From assembly GCA_034508935.3 (NCBI GenBank), contig CM067445.1:10659185-10723184 (forward strand): a stretch of 64,000 bases of DNA. The letters are read 5' to 3'. Position 1 is the stretch's first letter. Each line of letters begins with the position of its first letter. The notes under the pieces are model-generated. The model had not been told where the DNA came from, did not search any database, and was given only the letters and a program-made list of their open reading frames with translations. The position numbers were made by a program, and so were the translations under genes. Below, one piece after another: positions 1 through 41,202 of the stretch. The stretch comes from Berghia stephanieae. Taxonomy: Eukaryota > Mollusca > Gastropoda > Nudibranchia > Aeolidiidae.

Positions 1-233
1 GATCGATCCCGGGTGCAGACGAGATTTTTTTTCTGACCCCCCCCCCCCCTCCCCTGTCCCATCCAGCAATGATTGGGTAGCTTGGTTAGTTAGAACTGGG
101 TGAAAGTACTTTGCGATAGACTAGTATCCTATCTAAAGGGGAACAAGCAATTGCTGTTGTCCGTTTTAAGCTATAGAAACCGGGATAAACTCCTGCTCCT
201 TGGGCCAAATGGCTCAGAAACACTACTTTAAGA
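1..233 (+). repeat. SINE-A copy, tRNA head cut by window edge
   Basis: The sequence opens at the B-box-like GATCGATCCCGGGTGCAG and continues through the family body (TGATTGGGTAGCT, GAAAGTACTTTGCGATAGAC, CGGGATAAACTCC). The same body recurs at 15360, 16951, 26038, 28622 and 49465 (+), and at 5430, 42658 and 63863 (-). Intact heads elsewhere read GATAGCTCAGTAGGTAGAGC, a tRNA A-box form. Confidence 0.8.
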
Positions 234-702
234 TGGTGAAATGGCCGTTCCTAGCCTGGATTCATGGATAGGGACAAATACAGTGTAGAAAAAAGAATTC
301 TTTTCTCATAATCTCAGAGTTTTAAACGCTCTGCTCCAAACTTTATAATTGAGGCTACTTTGATGATGGTGGTGGTGGTGATGATTTGGTGAAATAGTCA
401 TAGACTTGAGCCTGGATAAGTGAATAAACTTTATAATTGAGACCATTATTTTAATGATAATGATGATGGTGATAATATTAGATTTGACTATTGTTTTCTC
501 ATTGTTTCACTGCTGTTTGTTTTTGGGGGGTTTTTTTCTGCATTTGTTTGCTGACAAATACACTCTGAATAAGGATTCCTTTTATTTTCTCCCTTGCATG
601 GCCAGATCTTAATGTCATCATTGTTTTCACCTCGACGTATCTGCTGACAAATTTACTGTGAATAAGATTTCCTTTTTTTTTTCTCTCTCTCCTTCCCCGC
701 AG
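234..702 (+). other. Intron remainder upstream of first visible exon
   Basis: AT-rich intron with short TGATGG-type stretches around 361-480. The phrase CTGACAAATNNACTNTGAAT occurs twice (550-570 and 641-663). A pyrimidine tract leads to CCGCAG at 697-702. I see no gene here. Confidence 0.6.
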
Positions 703-30639
<29,937 letters not shown>

Positions 30640-30699
30640 TGAAGAGTGGACTGATGAGTCGCGGGAGGTCAAGGGATTCAGTTACATTTGATTAACCAG

Positions 30700-30860
30700 T
30701 TAACCGCCGTACTCTGGAAAGACCGGTATTTAAAAATTTGGCCAGAAAACTCGTCCTTCAAATATCGATCGATTTAAATGACCCTCATCTTGAAGGACGA
30801 GTTTTCTGGCCAAATTTTTTAATCGTTTTTTTCCCAGAATACTGAAATTTACTGGTTAAT
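30700..30860. repeat. Family H foldback in the exon B 3' UTR
   Basis: GGCCAGAAAACTCGTCCTTC and GAAGGACGAGTTTTCTGGCC are exact inverse 20-mers about 38 bp apart; the outer parts also pair with mismatches. Related sequence at 44565, 62085 and 63712. Confidence 0.9.
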
Positions 30861-30980
30861 TAATCTAAAATGGTTTGGAAGTGTGCACGAATTTGGTTAT
30901 GAGTTGGTGGAAGGATGAGAGAGGATGAATACGAGTAAGAGGGACAAACTGATAAACAGAGAGAGAGGAGAGAATATGAT

Positions 30981-31015
<35 letters not shown>

Positions 31016-31229
31016 TACATGGAGGATAAATGAAATATGTAGAATTTTTGTTATTGTTAACGTGTTACCTCTATATTTAAATATGAACTCAATGATGTTG
31101 CTGTACATTTCATGGAATTTGTTGATGGTAAACTATATTAAACATGGGAGGAGGAAAAAGACGTATAATTCATTAATTAATAATGCTTATACAAACTCGT
31201 AATGTGTTATCAAATTATCAGCCGTGTTG

Positions 31230-31235
31230 AATAAA
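31230..31235 (+). promoter_or_regulatory. Candidate poly(A) signal for terminal exon B
   Basis: AATAAA, 591 nt beyond the stop. The - strand in this region is purine-rich GA low complexity (30950-31015). Confidence 0.4.
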
Positions 31236-31371
31236 TCAGTTTGAATAAGATATTATTATTACCAAATGGTAGATTAGTGTATTTTACAAAAGAGTTGCAT
31301 GTGTAGTTTCAATAATCTTAAAGTTTGTGTGGAAAAACTCTCTTTGTGTTACGTTTTGTGATGAAAAACAT

Positions 31372-31466
31372 TAACTCTCTCGAGTTCACCCTCATTGAAA
31401 ATCCAACAAATTTGTTTGATTTTCCATGTATGTTTGATTTTCCATGTATATGAACTCGAGAGTTAA
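31372..31466. repeat. Short MITE with TTAA ends
   Basis: TTAACTCTCTCGAGTTCA at one end and TGAACTCGAGAGTTAA at the other are inverted, both flanked by or ending in TTAA as in piggyBac-type targets. The interior is AAATCCAACAAATTTGTTTG. Confidence 0.65.
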
Positions 31467-31642
31467 GATTGCAGTTAATCAAATCCATAAAATCTTGTTC
31501 AGCAGCCATTTTGATTGTTTTTCTAATACACTCCAATTCAATATATCCTTATTTTTACATTCCTATACACACGATACACGGTGGGTGGAATTCTCCTTCT
31601 TTGAGAGGGAGATTTTGGCTCTTCAAGAATGGTTGATAATTA

Positions 31643-31832
31643 CAGTTGTGTCTATCTAATCCGGAACTCCACAATCCGGATGTCTCCATTATCCGGACAG
31701 GTTGTCTGGGGACGGATTTTTTTTTTCTTCTTTATTTGTACAGTTTAATGACTGATCCATTATCCGGATATCTCTGTAATCCGGACAAAATGCTAGGAGA
31801 ATGGAGACGTTTGGATTGGAGACACAAGACTG
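31643..31832. repeat. pogo/Tigger-like MITE
   Basis: Begins CAGTTGTGTCTATCTAATCC and ends GAGACACAAGACTG, with TA on both sides. Subterminal ATCCGGA-type motifs repeat (AATCCGGATGTCTCC, TTATCCGGATATC). TA target and CAG termini fit pogo-like elements. Confidence 0.75.
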
Positions 31833-31859
31833 TATATCAATCCAGACCTGGTTATCTGA

Positions 31860-32814
31860 ACTATTCCTATTATATATTATTTTTATTATATATTTTATAT
31901 AATTTTAATATATATATATATTTATATATATATATATATATAATTCATCCTTTCCCTGTAACTCTTGAGTCTTTGTTCTGTAATGAGATCAGAGATCATT
32001 TTGGTTTCTCCGCAATCCAGTCTTGCGTCTTGTACTGAGATGGAAACAGACGGGTTTTATCAGTTTTGTGAGAGATATTTTATCGTAGTCACCATTTCTC
32101 TATTAGTAAATTATGGCATTGTAAGGGGTTTTTTTAACATAGGGTTTATTTCGTAACCATTTTGATTGCATCCCTTTTAGAAGCCGTGTTTATGTGTGAC
32201 ATTCAACTTGTTTTAGACAAGGATATATTTATTGCTCTTTGATCTACTTCTGTTCGGTGTTAAATATCATCATGTTATCTAAATTTGTAACTATTCTTCC
32301 ATTTTTATTTTTTGTAACTGCTGCTGAAATGTCCTATAAAAGTGTTACAAATGGTGTAAAACGCCTAAAAACAAATCGTCACCAAAATACACTATTATAC
32401 TTTATATGTGACCTTTTACCCCCATCATATATTATACGGAGGTGGAGCAGATGGTAAATTTTAAATTGGCCAATTTCGGATTGTTTTTTCTTACAGATTC
32501 AGATTTTTGAGGTTAAATTTCATATAACAATTGGTGTAGTCAATCACGATAGTTTTATCTGGGAATGGATCGGAAGGGATACACGTTAAGATTGAAGCAT
32601 TTTAAAGAGAGATTTCAATTACATAAGGCTTAAAGTCGTACATTTTGAATTGATAAAGATGCTTTTTCAACAACAACAAAATATATACTGATTGTTAGTT
32701 GCCTTGTCAGGTCTGATTTGAGCACACGTGTACCGTGTGAATATAGTTTTCATCATTTATTATTGTGTTGTTTGGTTTGTTCTGTCTTGTTGCATTCATT
32801 AATGTGCAAAGTAA
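31860..32814. other. Intergenic, AT-rich, no gene seen
   Basis: (TA)n at 31905-31945. Otherwise unique-looking sequence without convincing coding potential. Confidence 0.5.
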
Positions 32815-33095
32815 TGAACAAAAATGAATAGAACAGCTTCAAAAATGAACAAAATGCCAAACACGGAACGTTTCGGATTCAAAATCCTTCTTCAGTCAAC
32901 AACAACAAACAAAAAAAACAATGAAAACATTGATACATAAATTTCTGGTTTGTTTTTTTTAGTAATGTATTTATATTTGAAATGTTTTTGTTTTTTTTTT
33001 TTTTGTTGTTGTCTGAAGAAGGGTTTTGGGCCCAAAATATTCCGTGTTTGGTATTTTGCATGTTCTTTTCCTGAAGCTGTTGTATTCAATTTTTC
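32815..33095. repeat. Family K foldback
   Basis: AATAGAACAGCTTCAAAAAT, AAACACGGAACGTTTCGG and AAAATCCTTCTTCAG are mirrored by CTGAAGAAGGGTTTTGGGCC, ATATTCCGTGTTTGG and CTGAAGCTGTTGTATTCAAT. Arms are about 110 bp with a short AT-rich loop. Confidence 0.8.
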
Positions 33096-33534
33096 TTTAT
33101 TACTTTTTACAGACCACAGAATCCAGCAGCTTATTATCACTTTGACTTGTCATTATTGTACAAGTATCTGTTACTGTTGGAAAGTGCCAACGCTTTTGAT
33201 CTCAGTATCTAAGGTTGTTTTGTACTGTATTTTTTCCTCTTTGCTTTATATTATTATTTATTCCACTTTTAAAAAATAAAAAAAAGATTCTCTACAATCA
33301 TATTTTCATATATTTATTATTAAATGTTTACTTTAACTTTTCTTCCTCATCAATTGAAACAATAGTTTCGTGATTCTATCTTTGTGAACAGTGTTACAAT
33401 TTTCTTGTGCAGCTTTCATGTATGGTGACTCAATGTTAGTTTTTTGATTTGATAAATCAAATTATGAAAGTTGTGATCAAGTTATGATCTGGGCAGTAAT
33501 CTTGACACACAATACCTCACCTTTACCTTAGTCC

Positions 33535-33868
33535 GTCCTTTGCCTTTGGCACGACGGGCTGCGATGCAGCATCATAGTCCTGGCTGGGGTTCCCAACCTC
33601 TCATAGTGGGCAGGGAGGTACTTGCTGTGTCTTCTATCCCCCTGTATCTGTCAAAGTCATTTTAATTGTACATCTATAATGTTTTTACTATCCAATTTTC
33701 TTCCTTTTTACTGATGCTGATAAAACTCCATTAAACCCTTAAAAACAAACAAACAAATGATCATAGTCATCTATAGTGAGATTCTTCTTCCGGTTCTTCC
33801 CATAACAGACCCTCCTTTATGAAGTCTTTTCTGACAATTTCATTCCATGTTGATTTAGGTCTGCCCCC

Positions 33869-33870
<2 letters not shown>
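33535..33870 (-). mobile_element. LINE ORF2 C-terminal fragment, split by retroposon R
   Basis: The - strand at 33775-33860 reads GRPKSTWNEIVRKDFIKEGL then LWEEPEEES, typical of the end of LINE reverse-transcriptase proteins. 33540-33577 continues with DYDAASQPVVPKAKDGLR. The two pieces are separated by an R insertion with target duplication ATCATAGTC. Confidence 0.7.
33578..33755 (+). mobile_element. Retroposon R, internally deleted copy
   Basis: Keeps the 5' head CTGGCTGGGGTTCCCAACCT and the 3' end ACCCTTAAAAACAAACAAAC but lacks most of the middle. Flanked by ATCATAGTC duplications. Confidence 0.8.

Positions 33871-33901
<31 letters not shown>
33871..33901. repeat. Poly-C tract, about 31 bases
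   Basis: Uninterrupted C run. The following 33902-34624 is intergenic sequence in which I see nothing. Confidence 0.9.
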
Positions 33902-34624
33902 TTCCTTTTTATTATAATGTCAATTTCAGATAGATTTCAATCTTGGAAAAGCGTTTGATATTCACTCTAATCACATGTCCAAACCATTTGAGTTTTCTTC
34001 TCTCTTTTATCATCTCGGATAAAATGTTGTTTTAATATTTTAAATGCGTGCGTTGCTTGCAGTAGTTATTGTCGTTTATTAACGGTCTTAGTGTCTGCTA
34101 TTTGTTGAAATGATAGATAGTTGTAAGTTGAACTTTTTTATCGAAGAATCTTTAAAAATTGCAAAACGTTGTAACATTCGTACTGTTTTGCCTTTGAACA
34201 AATTTTGAAATGAGATTATTAGCATCTTGCCATATTTTTGAAGACATTCCTCTTTTATTAAAACTTTCTTTTTACATGTAAAGTTAGAGCATGGCTGTTC
34301 ACTCCATTGAATCTGTACTCATGGTGAATTTTGAAGGCATCTGAACCTTTATGAAATGAGATCTGAGTGGCCTTTTGTCAGGGCCTTGTACTTGTAACTC
34401 CCTTAAAAAAAAAAAGCAACAAAAAAAACAAACAATATTTTTTTTGTTGCCATCATGATTGCTTTTTAAAGATTATGGTTTAGTTTTCATCAACTGTTCT
34501 CTTTTAGATAAGATCAAAATGGTTTCCTATTGGTATTTTTCTTATTAAAAGAAATTGAAATACTTTATCATCATTTAGATAAATCTGACAGGAGAAGAGC
34601 ACTGTGTACAAATGAAACTGGTAC

Positions 34625-35205
34625 GCTGCTGTTGATGAGTTGCTTTCTGTCTTTGTCTTGGAATGAAATTGCCTAGTTTTGTCCTGACCAGAGTCCATGG
34701 CTGGGAGGAAATTAATTCAGAAAAGTGAGTGGAGCAGGCACTTATGTTGGTAATAACAGGAAGTGAAGTGAGTAGGAAAGTGCCAGAAGACAACAGAGAA
34801 AACGATTTCTGTAGTGGCTGGGAAGGAAATGAGTCAAATGTGTAGTTATAGTTTGGGAAGATGATATTTTTGTCTTTGTAAATCACCTCTTTGTTATGTA
34901 CTGTAATATTTTTGTTTATTTTCAATATCATGTTTTATTATCATATGAGCGTGTCCCTCTTAGTTGGATCCTCTGCTTGTGTCTGGATGGGAATTTTTTT
35001 TGGTGATCTCAAACATAGCATATTGATGGTTTGCTTTTGGAATCTACATCTGTACCCTACTTGAACCAGACCCCTTTGTCTGACCTTTTCTTCCATGCTT
35101 TTATTGTAAATCTAGATTATTTTACAATCCCATTTTCTTCCTCTATACTTGCACTGAAATGACCTAAATGTGTTGCAACCGCCGTTAAAACCCTCAAAAA
35201 CAACC
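34625..35205 (+). mobile_element. Retroposon R copy with family E half element inside
   Basis: R body from GCTTTCTGTCTTTGTCTTGG to GTTGCAACCGCCGTTAAAAC. The phrase TGGCTGGGAGGAAA recurs on both sides of an inserted family E arm (34725-34812). A SINE-B 5' part follows at 35335-35515. Confidence 0.75.
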
Positions 35206-35625
35206 AACGCTGTATATTCCATAACTAGTAATCTAGCTATTGATATAAAAATCATTGTTCCTATCCTGCCATACGTTGACACAAAAAGCCATTTTCTTTT
35301 TTTCATTTTGACCAGTAAACTTTTTCCTTGTGCTGCTATGTGGTCTAGTGGTATGACACTTCTTTCGGATTGGATGGTCCTGGGTTCGAGCTTCGCTCGG
35401 TGCATATCTGAGTCCTTGGAAAAGGCTTTTTACTCACCTTCTCTCACTGTGCTCAGGTGTAAAATGAGTACCTGGCTGTTAACAGCATTGTCTCTGTCCA
35501 AAAAATGTTAATATCAGTTTTGATATATCGATAGATTGAGATGGCACTCAATTAGTTTAAATGTCTTAAACCTTAAAACTCTTTGGAAGACTCTGGATTT
35601 GCACTATTGACAAGTTGATTGATAA

Positions 35626-36113
35626 ATATCTGTCATCTGCATTTTTTGCGGCCGCAAATATCAGGGCGATCCGCTAATTTTGGCAAATTTCCCGAAATTG
35701 GCAAATCGTGGCAAATTTTGGGAAAATTCGCAAATCCCGTGGCAAAATTTGGGGAAAAAAAAAGAAGCGAAAACAAAATAACGAGAGAAAAAAGTGCGAA
35801 ACTTGAGAAATGTTGCAGCTTTGCCTGGGCCCAAACCAAGGGAAGCTACTCTCTACGGATAATGATCCTTTAAAATCTTTGTAACAATGCTATTCACAGT
35901 CATTTCATTTCTCAAGTCAAATAAATCGAGTCACTTACACCTCCAACTTCAGTCATGGATCGTTTTGTCAAAAAAATCTTCAAATAAGGACCCAAAGTGC
36001 GGCAAATTTCTTGGCAAATTTTGGTCTTTTTGGCAAATTTCTTGGCAAATTTTGGGGGGGTTTTGGGCAAATTTTAGGTCCCAATTTGGCACAAAATGCA
36101 GATGACAGATATA
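35626..36113. repeat. MITE with GGCAAAT-rich interior
   Basis: The ends ATATCTGTCATCTGCATTTT and AAAATGCAGATGACAGATAT are inverted. The interior is rich in TTGGCAAATTT motifs in several tandem steps. Confidence 0.8.
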
Positions 36114-36421
36114 TGGAGATAAGAGATTTTCTGGCTAAAAATGTCATTGTAGATGTTGCAAGAACAGATTGTATTCCACTATAGATAAAAACCACTGCAT
36201 TGCTGTTCAATCCACCCATCTTCTCTATCTTCCATATAATAATAATAATAAGCATATTTCTATAGCGCCTTACGTCGAAACCTCAAAGCTCTTTTATACA
36301 GTATCTACCTCTGATTGTCATTTCATTCAACTTTATCACGTCACCTCAATCTCAGTGTGTCTGTGTCTTCAATGTCCTCGTAATCATCAAAGTTTGTGTG
36401 CTGTAAGTCAGTGTGATTTGC

Positions 36422-37405
36422 TGGCTGGGGTTCCTGATTTCCCGTAGTGGACAGGGAAGCACTTACTGTGTCCTTTATCTCCCTATATCTGTTTTCCAAC
36501 TTGCTTTCTGACTTTGTCTTGGGATGAGATGGTTTTGTCCTGGCCCTGGAATACAGGTTAGGGTGGGAAGACAGACCAGAGACTCCCCAGCATGCCATGA
36601 CAAACAAAAGTCCTGGTCCTGGTCCTGTCCGGATACCCACCCTGGCTGGAAGGGAGACAGTCAAATGTATAGAGTTTTGGGAGATGTTGTTTTTTTTGTC
36701 TTGTAAAGCATCTCTCTGTTATACACTGTATTATTATTTGTTTTACATGTATTATATGATTTGTAAACGTTTTAGTGTGTTCCTCTTAGTGGAGACCGCG
36801 GGTGGTTGGATGGGAGCATCACCCTTGAATCATATACCTATGATGTTCGCATGGGTGTACGATCCGATAGTGATGTCGTTTCTTCTTCTCTTTACTAGCC
36901 TATCCTGCTTCTTTGGTTTGTGATTGTATTTTTGACAGGGGATATTTTTTTTCCTGTAAATCCTCTGCCTGTTTGTTCTTGGTTATTTATAATTTAGCTT
37001 ATGATATCTTTAGGTTATGCTTTTGATTTACATTTGTACTATTTTTGTTAGATTGCTTGTTTTTTTGTTTCAGCGGTCTCTCATATAACCTCAATTGTGT
37101 TGGAAGAGACCTAAAGCAACAAACAAACAAAAACAAAAAACAAAAAAAAAAAAAAATTAGTGGAGACCTGTGCTTGTAACAGGATGAGACATTTAGGTGG
37201 TCTCAAACTAAGTACACTGATTGTATGCTCTGATCTTGGAATTTACATCCGTTCTCTATTTTAACCAGTTCCCCTTTGTCTTCCTTTTTCTCTGGTGCTT
37301 TAATTGTAATCCTAGAAATGTTTGACTTTCCCATTTTCTTCCTTTTCACTGGCATCGATTTTACCTAATGTGTTGCAAGCGCCGTAAAACCCTTAAAAAC
37401 AAAAA
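36422..37405 (+). mobile_element. Retroposon R copy interrupted by another retroposon
   Basis: R begins GCTGGCTGGGGTTCCTGA and ends CGCCGTAAAACCCTTAAAAAC. Target duplication AGTGTGATTTG. At about 36797-37155 a different element, with tail GACCTAAAGCAACAAACAAA, is inserted between copies of TTAGTGGAGACC. Confidence 0.85.
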
Positions 37406-37457
37406 GTGTGATTTGAAGAGGAACATCTCCAACACGAGGGGAAAGAGGTAGATGAAA

Positions 37458-38251
37458 TAGGGAATGAGATTAGCGGAAGAGTATCGTCCCTTGATTGGAC
37501 GTCACCTTACAGAGAGAACGTCAACATGGTTTTGCGTCTGGGTGGGGATCCTGACCTCCCATAGCGGGCAGGGAGGTACATACTGTGTCTTCTATCGCCT
37601 TATATCTGTTTTCCAACATGCTTTCTGTCTTTGTCTTTGAATGAGATTACTTGGTTTTTTCCTGGCCCTCGTCGGAGTCCTGGCGGGGAGGGAAACAGTC
37701 AAATGCATAGATTGTTTTGGGAGATGATATTTTTTTCCGTGTAAATCATCTCTCTGTTATGTATTATTATATTTGTTATTTTTAATGTTTAATGTAAGCA
37801 TTTGAGTGTATTCCTCTTTGTTGGATTTTGTTCTTGTGTCCGGATGAGACTTATAAGTGGTCTCAAACTAAGTACTTTGATAGTGTGCTCTTGGAATCTA
37901 CATCTGATCCCTATTTGTTCCCAGTTCCCCTTTGTCTTACTTTCTCTTGGGTGCTTTAATTGTAATTCTAGAACTTTTTACTATCCCATTTTCTTCCTTT
38001 TTACTGGCGCTGATATAACCTAAATGTGTTGCAAGCGCTGTAAAACCCTTAAAAACAAAAAAAAAAATGGTTTTGCGCATGCGTCTCTCTCGTCCTCGCT
38101 TTCGGTGAAGTGTCTAATGCCGCTTTCACCGGAAGCGAGGACGAGAGACGCATGTGCAAAACCATTATGATGTTCTCTTCTCTCTAATAACTTATCCTCC
38201 GGTGACTCCCAATCAAGGGACGCTACTCTTCCGCTAATCTCATTCTCTATA
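37458..38251. repeat. Family M MITE interrupted by retroposon R (37537-38067)
   Basis: MITE ends TAGGGAATGAGATTAGCGGA and CCGCTAATCTCATTCTCTAT. The R copy inside starts TCTGGGTGGGGATCCTGACC and ends in A-rich sequence; ATGGTTTTGCG flanks it on both sides. Confidence 0.9.
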
Positions 38252-38292
38252 TAACTGTCTAGATGTACCCATTGATTTCTATTTTATTTTAA

Positions 38293-39065
38293 TTCGAGGT
38301 AGCCAAATGGTTAAGGCATTGCACTTGGGAGGTCTGGGGTTCAAGCCTCACTTCAACTACTCTCGTTTTTTTCTCCTTGAGTAAGAAGATTAATTTCCAG
38401 TTTGGTCATTTGGAGAACATGCCTGATTTCTGTTGACATCAGATGACCTCCCATAGCGGGCAGGGAGGTACATACTGTGTCTTCTATCCCCTTATAACTG
38501 TTTTCCAACAAGCTTTCTGTCTTTGTCTTGGAATGAGATTACTTGGTTTTTTCCTGGCCCTCGCCGGAGTCCTGGCTGAGAGGGAAGCAGTCAAATGCAT
38601 ATTTATTGTTTTGGGAGATGATATTTTTTTCCTTGTTCATCATCGCTCTGTTATGTATTATTATATTGGTTATTTTTAATGTATAATGTAAGCATTTGAG
38701 TGTATTCCTCTTTGTTGGATTTTGTGCTTGTGTCCGGATGAGACATAGGTGATCTCAAACTAAGTACATTGGTGGTATGCTCCTGGAATCTACATCTGAT
38801 CCCTATTTGTTCCCAGTTCCCTATGTCTTACTTTCTCTTGGATGCTTCAACTGTAATTCTAGAACTTTTTATTATCCAATTTTCTTCCTTTTTACTGGCG
38901 CTGATATAACCTAAATGTGTTGCAAGCGCCGTAAAACCCTTAAAAACAAACAAACAAACAAACATCAGATGATAACTTTTGATGAATTATCTACATTCCT
39001 TCATGGAATGCCTTGGCAACAGCGTCTATTATTGTTTTGCTGAAGGGTGTTAATTTTTTAAAATA
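38293..39065 (+). repeat. SINE-D copy interrupted by retroposon R (38443-38960)
   Basis: SINE-D head GGTAGCCAAATGGTTAAGGC; its body breaks at GACATCAGATGA and resumes after the R tail (AAACAAACAAAC) with ACATCAGATGATAAC. The R copy is truncated by about a dozen bases at its 5' end. Confidence 0.85.
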
Positions 39066-39685
39066 ATATTTTATTATTCGCGAGTGTAGTTGTTCATGAG
39101 TGTAGTTGTTCATGAGTTCGTGAGTGTAGTTGTTTGTCTGTATGTCAACTCTTCTATTCACATAATTAAGAGGAGAGGGTTAGGGCAGGAGATGATAAAG
39201 ATTGTTGTAGATCCTTTTTTATTTTATATGTAAATTTATTTTCGAAGGCAACACGTTGTTTATATTATTGTAACCAATTTTTGACATTGTAAATATCCTG
39301 CTTTATGTTCATTTTGTATTTTGTGTTTTGTTTTGTTTTTTTGTGTGTGTTTGGGGGGGGGGTGTGTATGTGTTTGAAATAGAATAATATGGATGTCAAA
39401 AGTGAAAGTCTGATGATGATGGTGTGTATGGCTTAGTTGGTTAAGAATCACTTTGTTATTTGAATGAAGCAAAAGGAAAGTTGAGGATAGAATCTGACAA
39501 AATCATGTCATAAGCCACACGAGTTGATTAGTATAAGTTATAAGTTGTTAGTGGCATTTACTCTAATTAAACTTAACATCAACATGAATTAAACTTGCAT
39601 AATGCTGGAAAACTTATTATGACCAAATAATTTTCCTCACAGATCGTCGTTGATTTCATGTATTTTTGTAAGCGACAAGGGTAGG
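39066..39685. other. Intergenic, no gene seen
   Basis: Short GAGTGTAGTTGTTCAT repeats near 39080-39135 and a G run at 39351. Otherwise nothing recognised. Confidence 0.5.
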
Positions 39686-39885
39686 GCAGTGTGGCTGAGT
39701 GGTTTGGTCTTGGCTTCGTACCTGAAAGGTACTGAGTTTGAATACCCGCTGTGACTGTGTGGTTTTGAGCAGGTTATCTCACCCTAGCTCAGTTTTGGGA
39801 CCATTGCACTACGGTTAACAATAGACAAATTTCTCCAATGAGATGTCCATACATGGCAATGGGATAAATAAAGGGAATTTTATTT
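39686..39885 (+). repeat. SINE-C copy
   Basis: GGCAGTGTGGCTGAGTGGTT head, then GATAAATAAAGGGAATTTTA end. Confidence 0.8.
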
Positions 39886-39975
39886 ACGTGCTAAATTCAT
39901 GATGATCCCAAAACCACATGTAATTTCCTTTCCAGTTGTTTTATAAAATACATGCAGAATATATAACATAATAAT

Positions 39976-40058
39976 ATTTATTATCCTCACCTCATTCGGT
40001 TATTTCCTCCTACAACGTTGTAGGAGGAAATAACCAAATGAGGTGAGGATAATAAATA
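39976..40058. repeat. Near-perfect palindrome, about 41-bp arms, no loop
   Basis: TTATCCTCACCTCATTCGGT and TATTTCCTCCTACAAC meet directly their inverse GTTGTAGGAGGAAATA and ACCAAATGAGGTGAGGATAA; one mismatch. The centre is between 40016 and 40017. Confidence 0.95.
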
Positions 40059-40419
40059 ATTTACTCCAAGAAACTGTCAAGCACTCTAGCACTCTTCGTG
40101 ATTCCAGGCAAATCCTATCAACCATAACATAATAATAATAATATATATTTTATAAATGACTTCTTCTTCTTCTTCTTCAAGAACCAAGTCTGTGCCAGAC
40201 ATCGGTGGTGATCATGGTACGCCATTCATCTCTCTGATCAGATAACCTCAGAAAACTAATATTACTATCCTCTTTCTTTGTCACCCAGCTGTTCAATACA
40301 TGACTAAAGTGATCAAATGTTGCTTACAAAAGTGTGTGAAATTAACGAGCAGATGTGAAATTTGTGAGGGGCACTGACATTGACTAGGATCATCACAATC
40401 AGCTTGACATGGGATATAT
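40059..40419. other. Intergenic, no gene seen
   Basis: (TTC)n at 40162-40178; nothing else recognised. Confidence 0.5.
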
Positions 40420-40590
40420 GGAAATGGAGTTTTGGCATGGGGAGGTGTGTTTTACTTTACAATGCTTTTGGAAATGGAGTTTTGGTGTGTTTTACAATGC
40501 TTTTGGAAATGGAGTTTTGGTGTGTTTTACAATGCTTTTGGAAATGGAGTTTTGGTGTGTTTTACAATGCTTTTGGAAATGGAGAAGAAT
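40420..40590 (+). repeat. 35-bp tandem repeat, about four units
   Basis: TTTACAATGCTTTTGGAAAT then GGAGTTTTGGTGTGT repeats head to tail. Open frames across it are artefacts. 40591-41202 holds nothing recognised. Confidence 0.9.
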
Positions 40591-41202
40591 TGAGAAATTT
40601 TGTTAGTTGGTAGATGTTTTGTTTTATTTTTTTCTGATTATAAGCAAGTGAGAAATAACTTTTTCACCTTTGCTTCAAAGTGATTCATGACATCAGCAAA
40701 AAGAATCGGCTTAGTCTGTGTTATTGAAGTGAATACGTACAAAAATTGTATATAAGATATAAGATAAGGAAAAATAAATAATAAATTTATGATAACCAAG
40801 CACTGATTTTGTATAATGTATAGAGTTGATAAAAATTATCATTTGTAAATAATAGTTTACTAGCAATAATTAATGCGGTTTCCAGTTTTGCCTGCTATGC
40901 ATCTTGTGTCTTCTCAAATCTATGCAGGTTTGATTTTCATTTTTTTTTTTTTTTTGATATTCAAAACATAAGGTAAAATTCCATCTTATTCTACTATTTA
41001 CATAATATATTGTTATGAATATATTATATTATTACTTTTATTATAATCATATTATAACATGAGTGCTATGTTTGACTATTATTATTATATAATATTACCC
41101 ATGCTTTTCGATGCTGCCACTTCCATGAATCACATAATAAATTATTCCATTCCTACTTGTTTTTGTCTTAATGTCTCTTCCTTTCCCTACAGCACCCCCT
41201 AC

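Noticed and set aside
33535-33870. A functional LINE open reading frame
   Set aside because: Only the extreme C-terminal coding part is present, interrupted by another element and bordered by poly-C.
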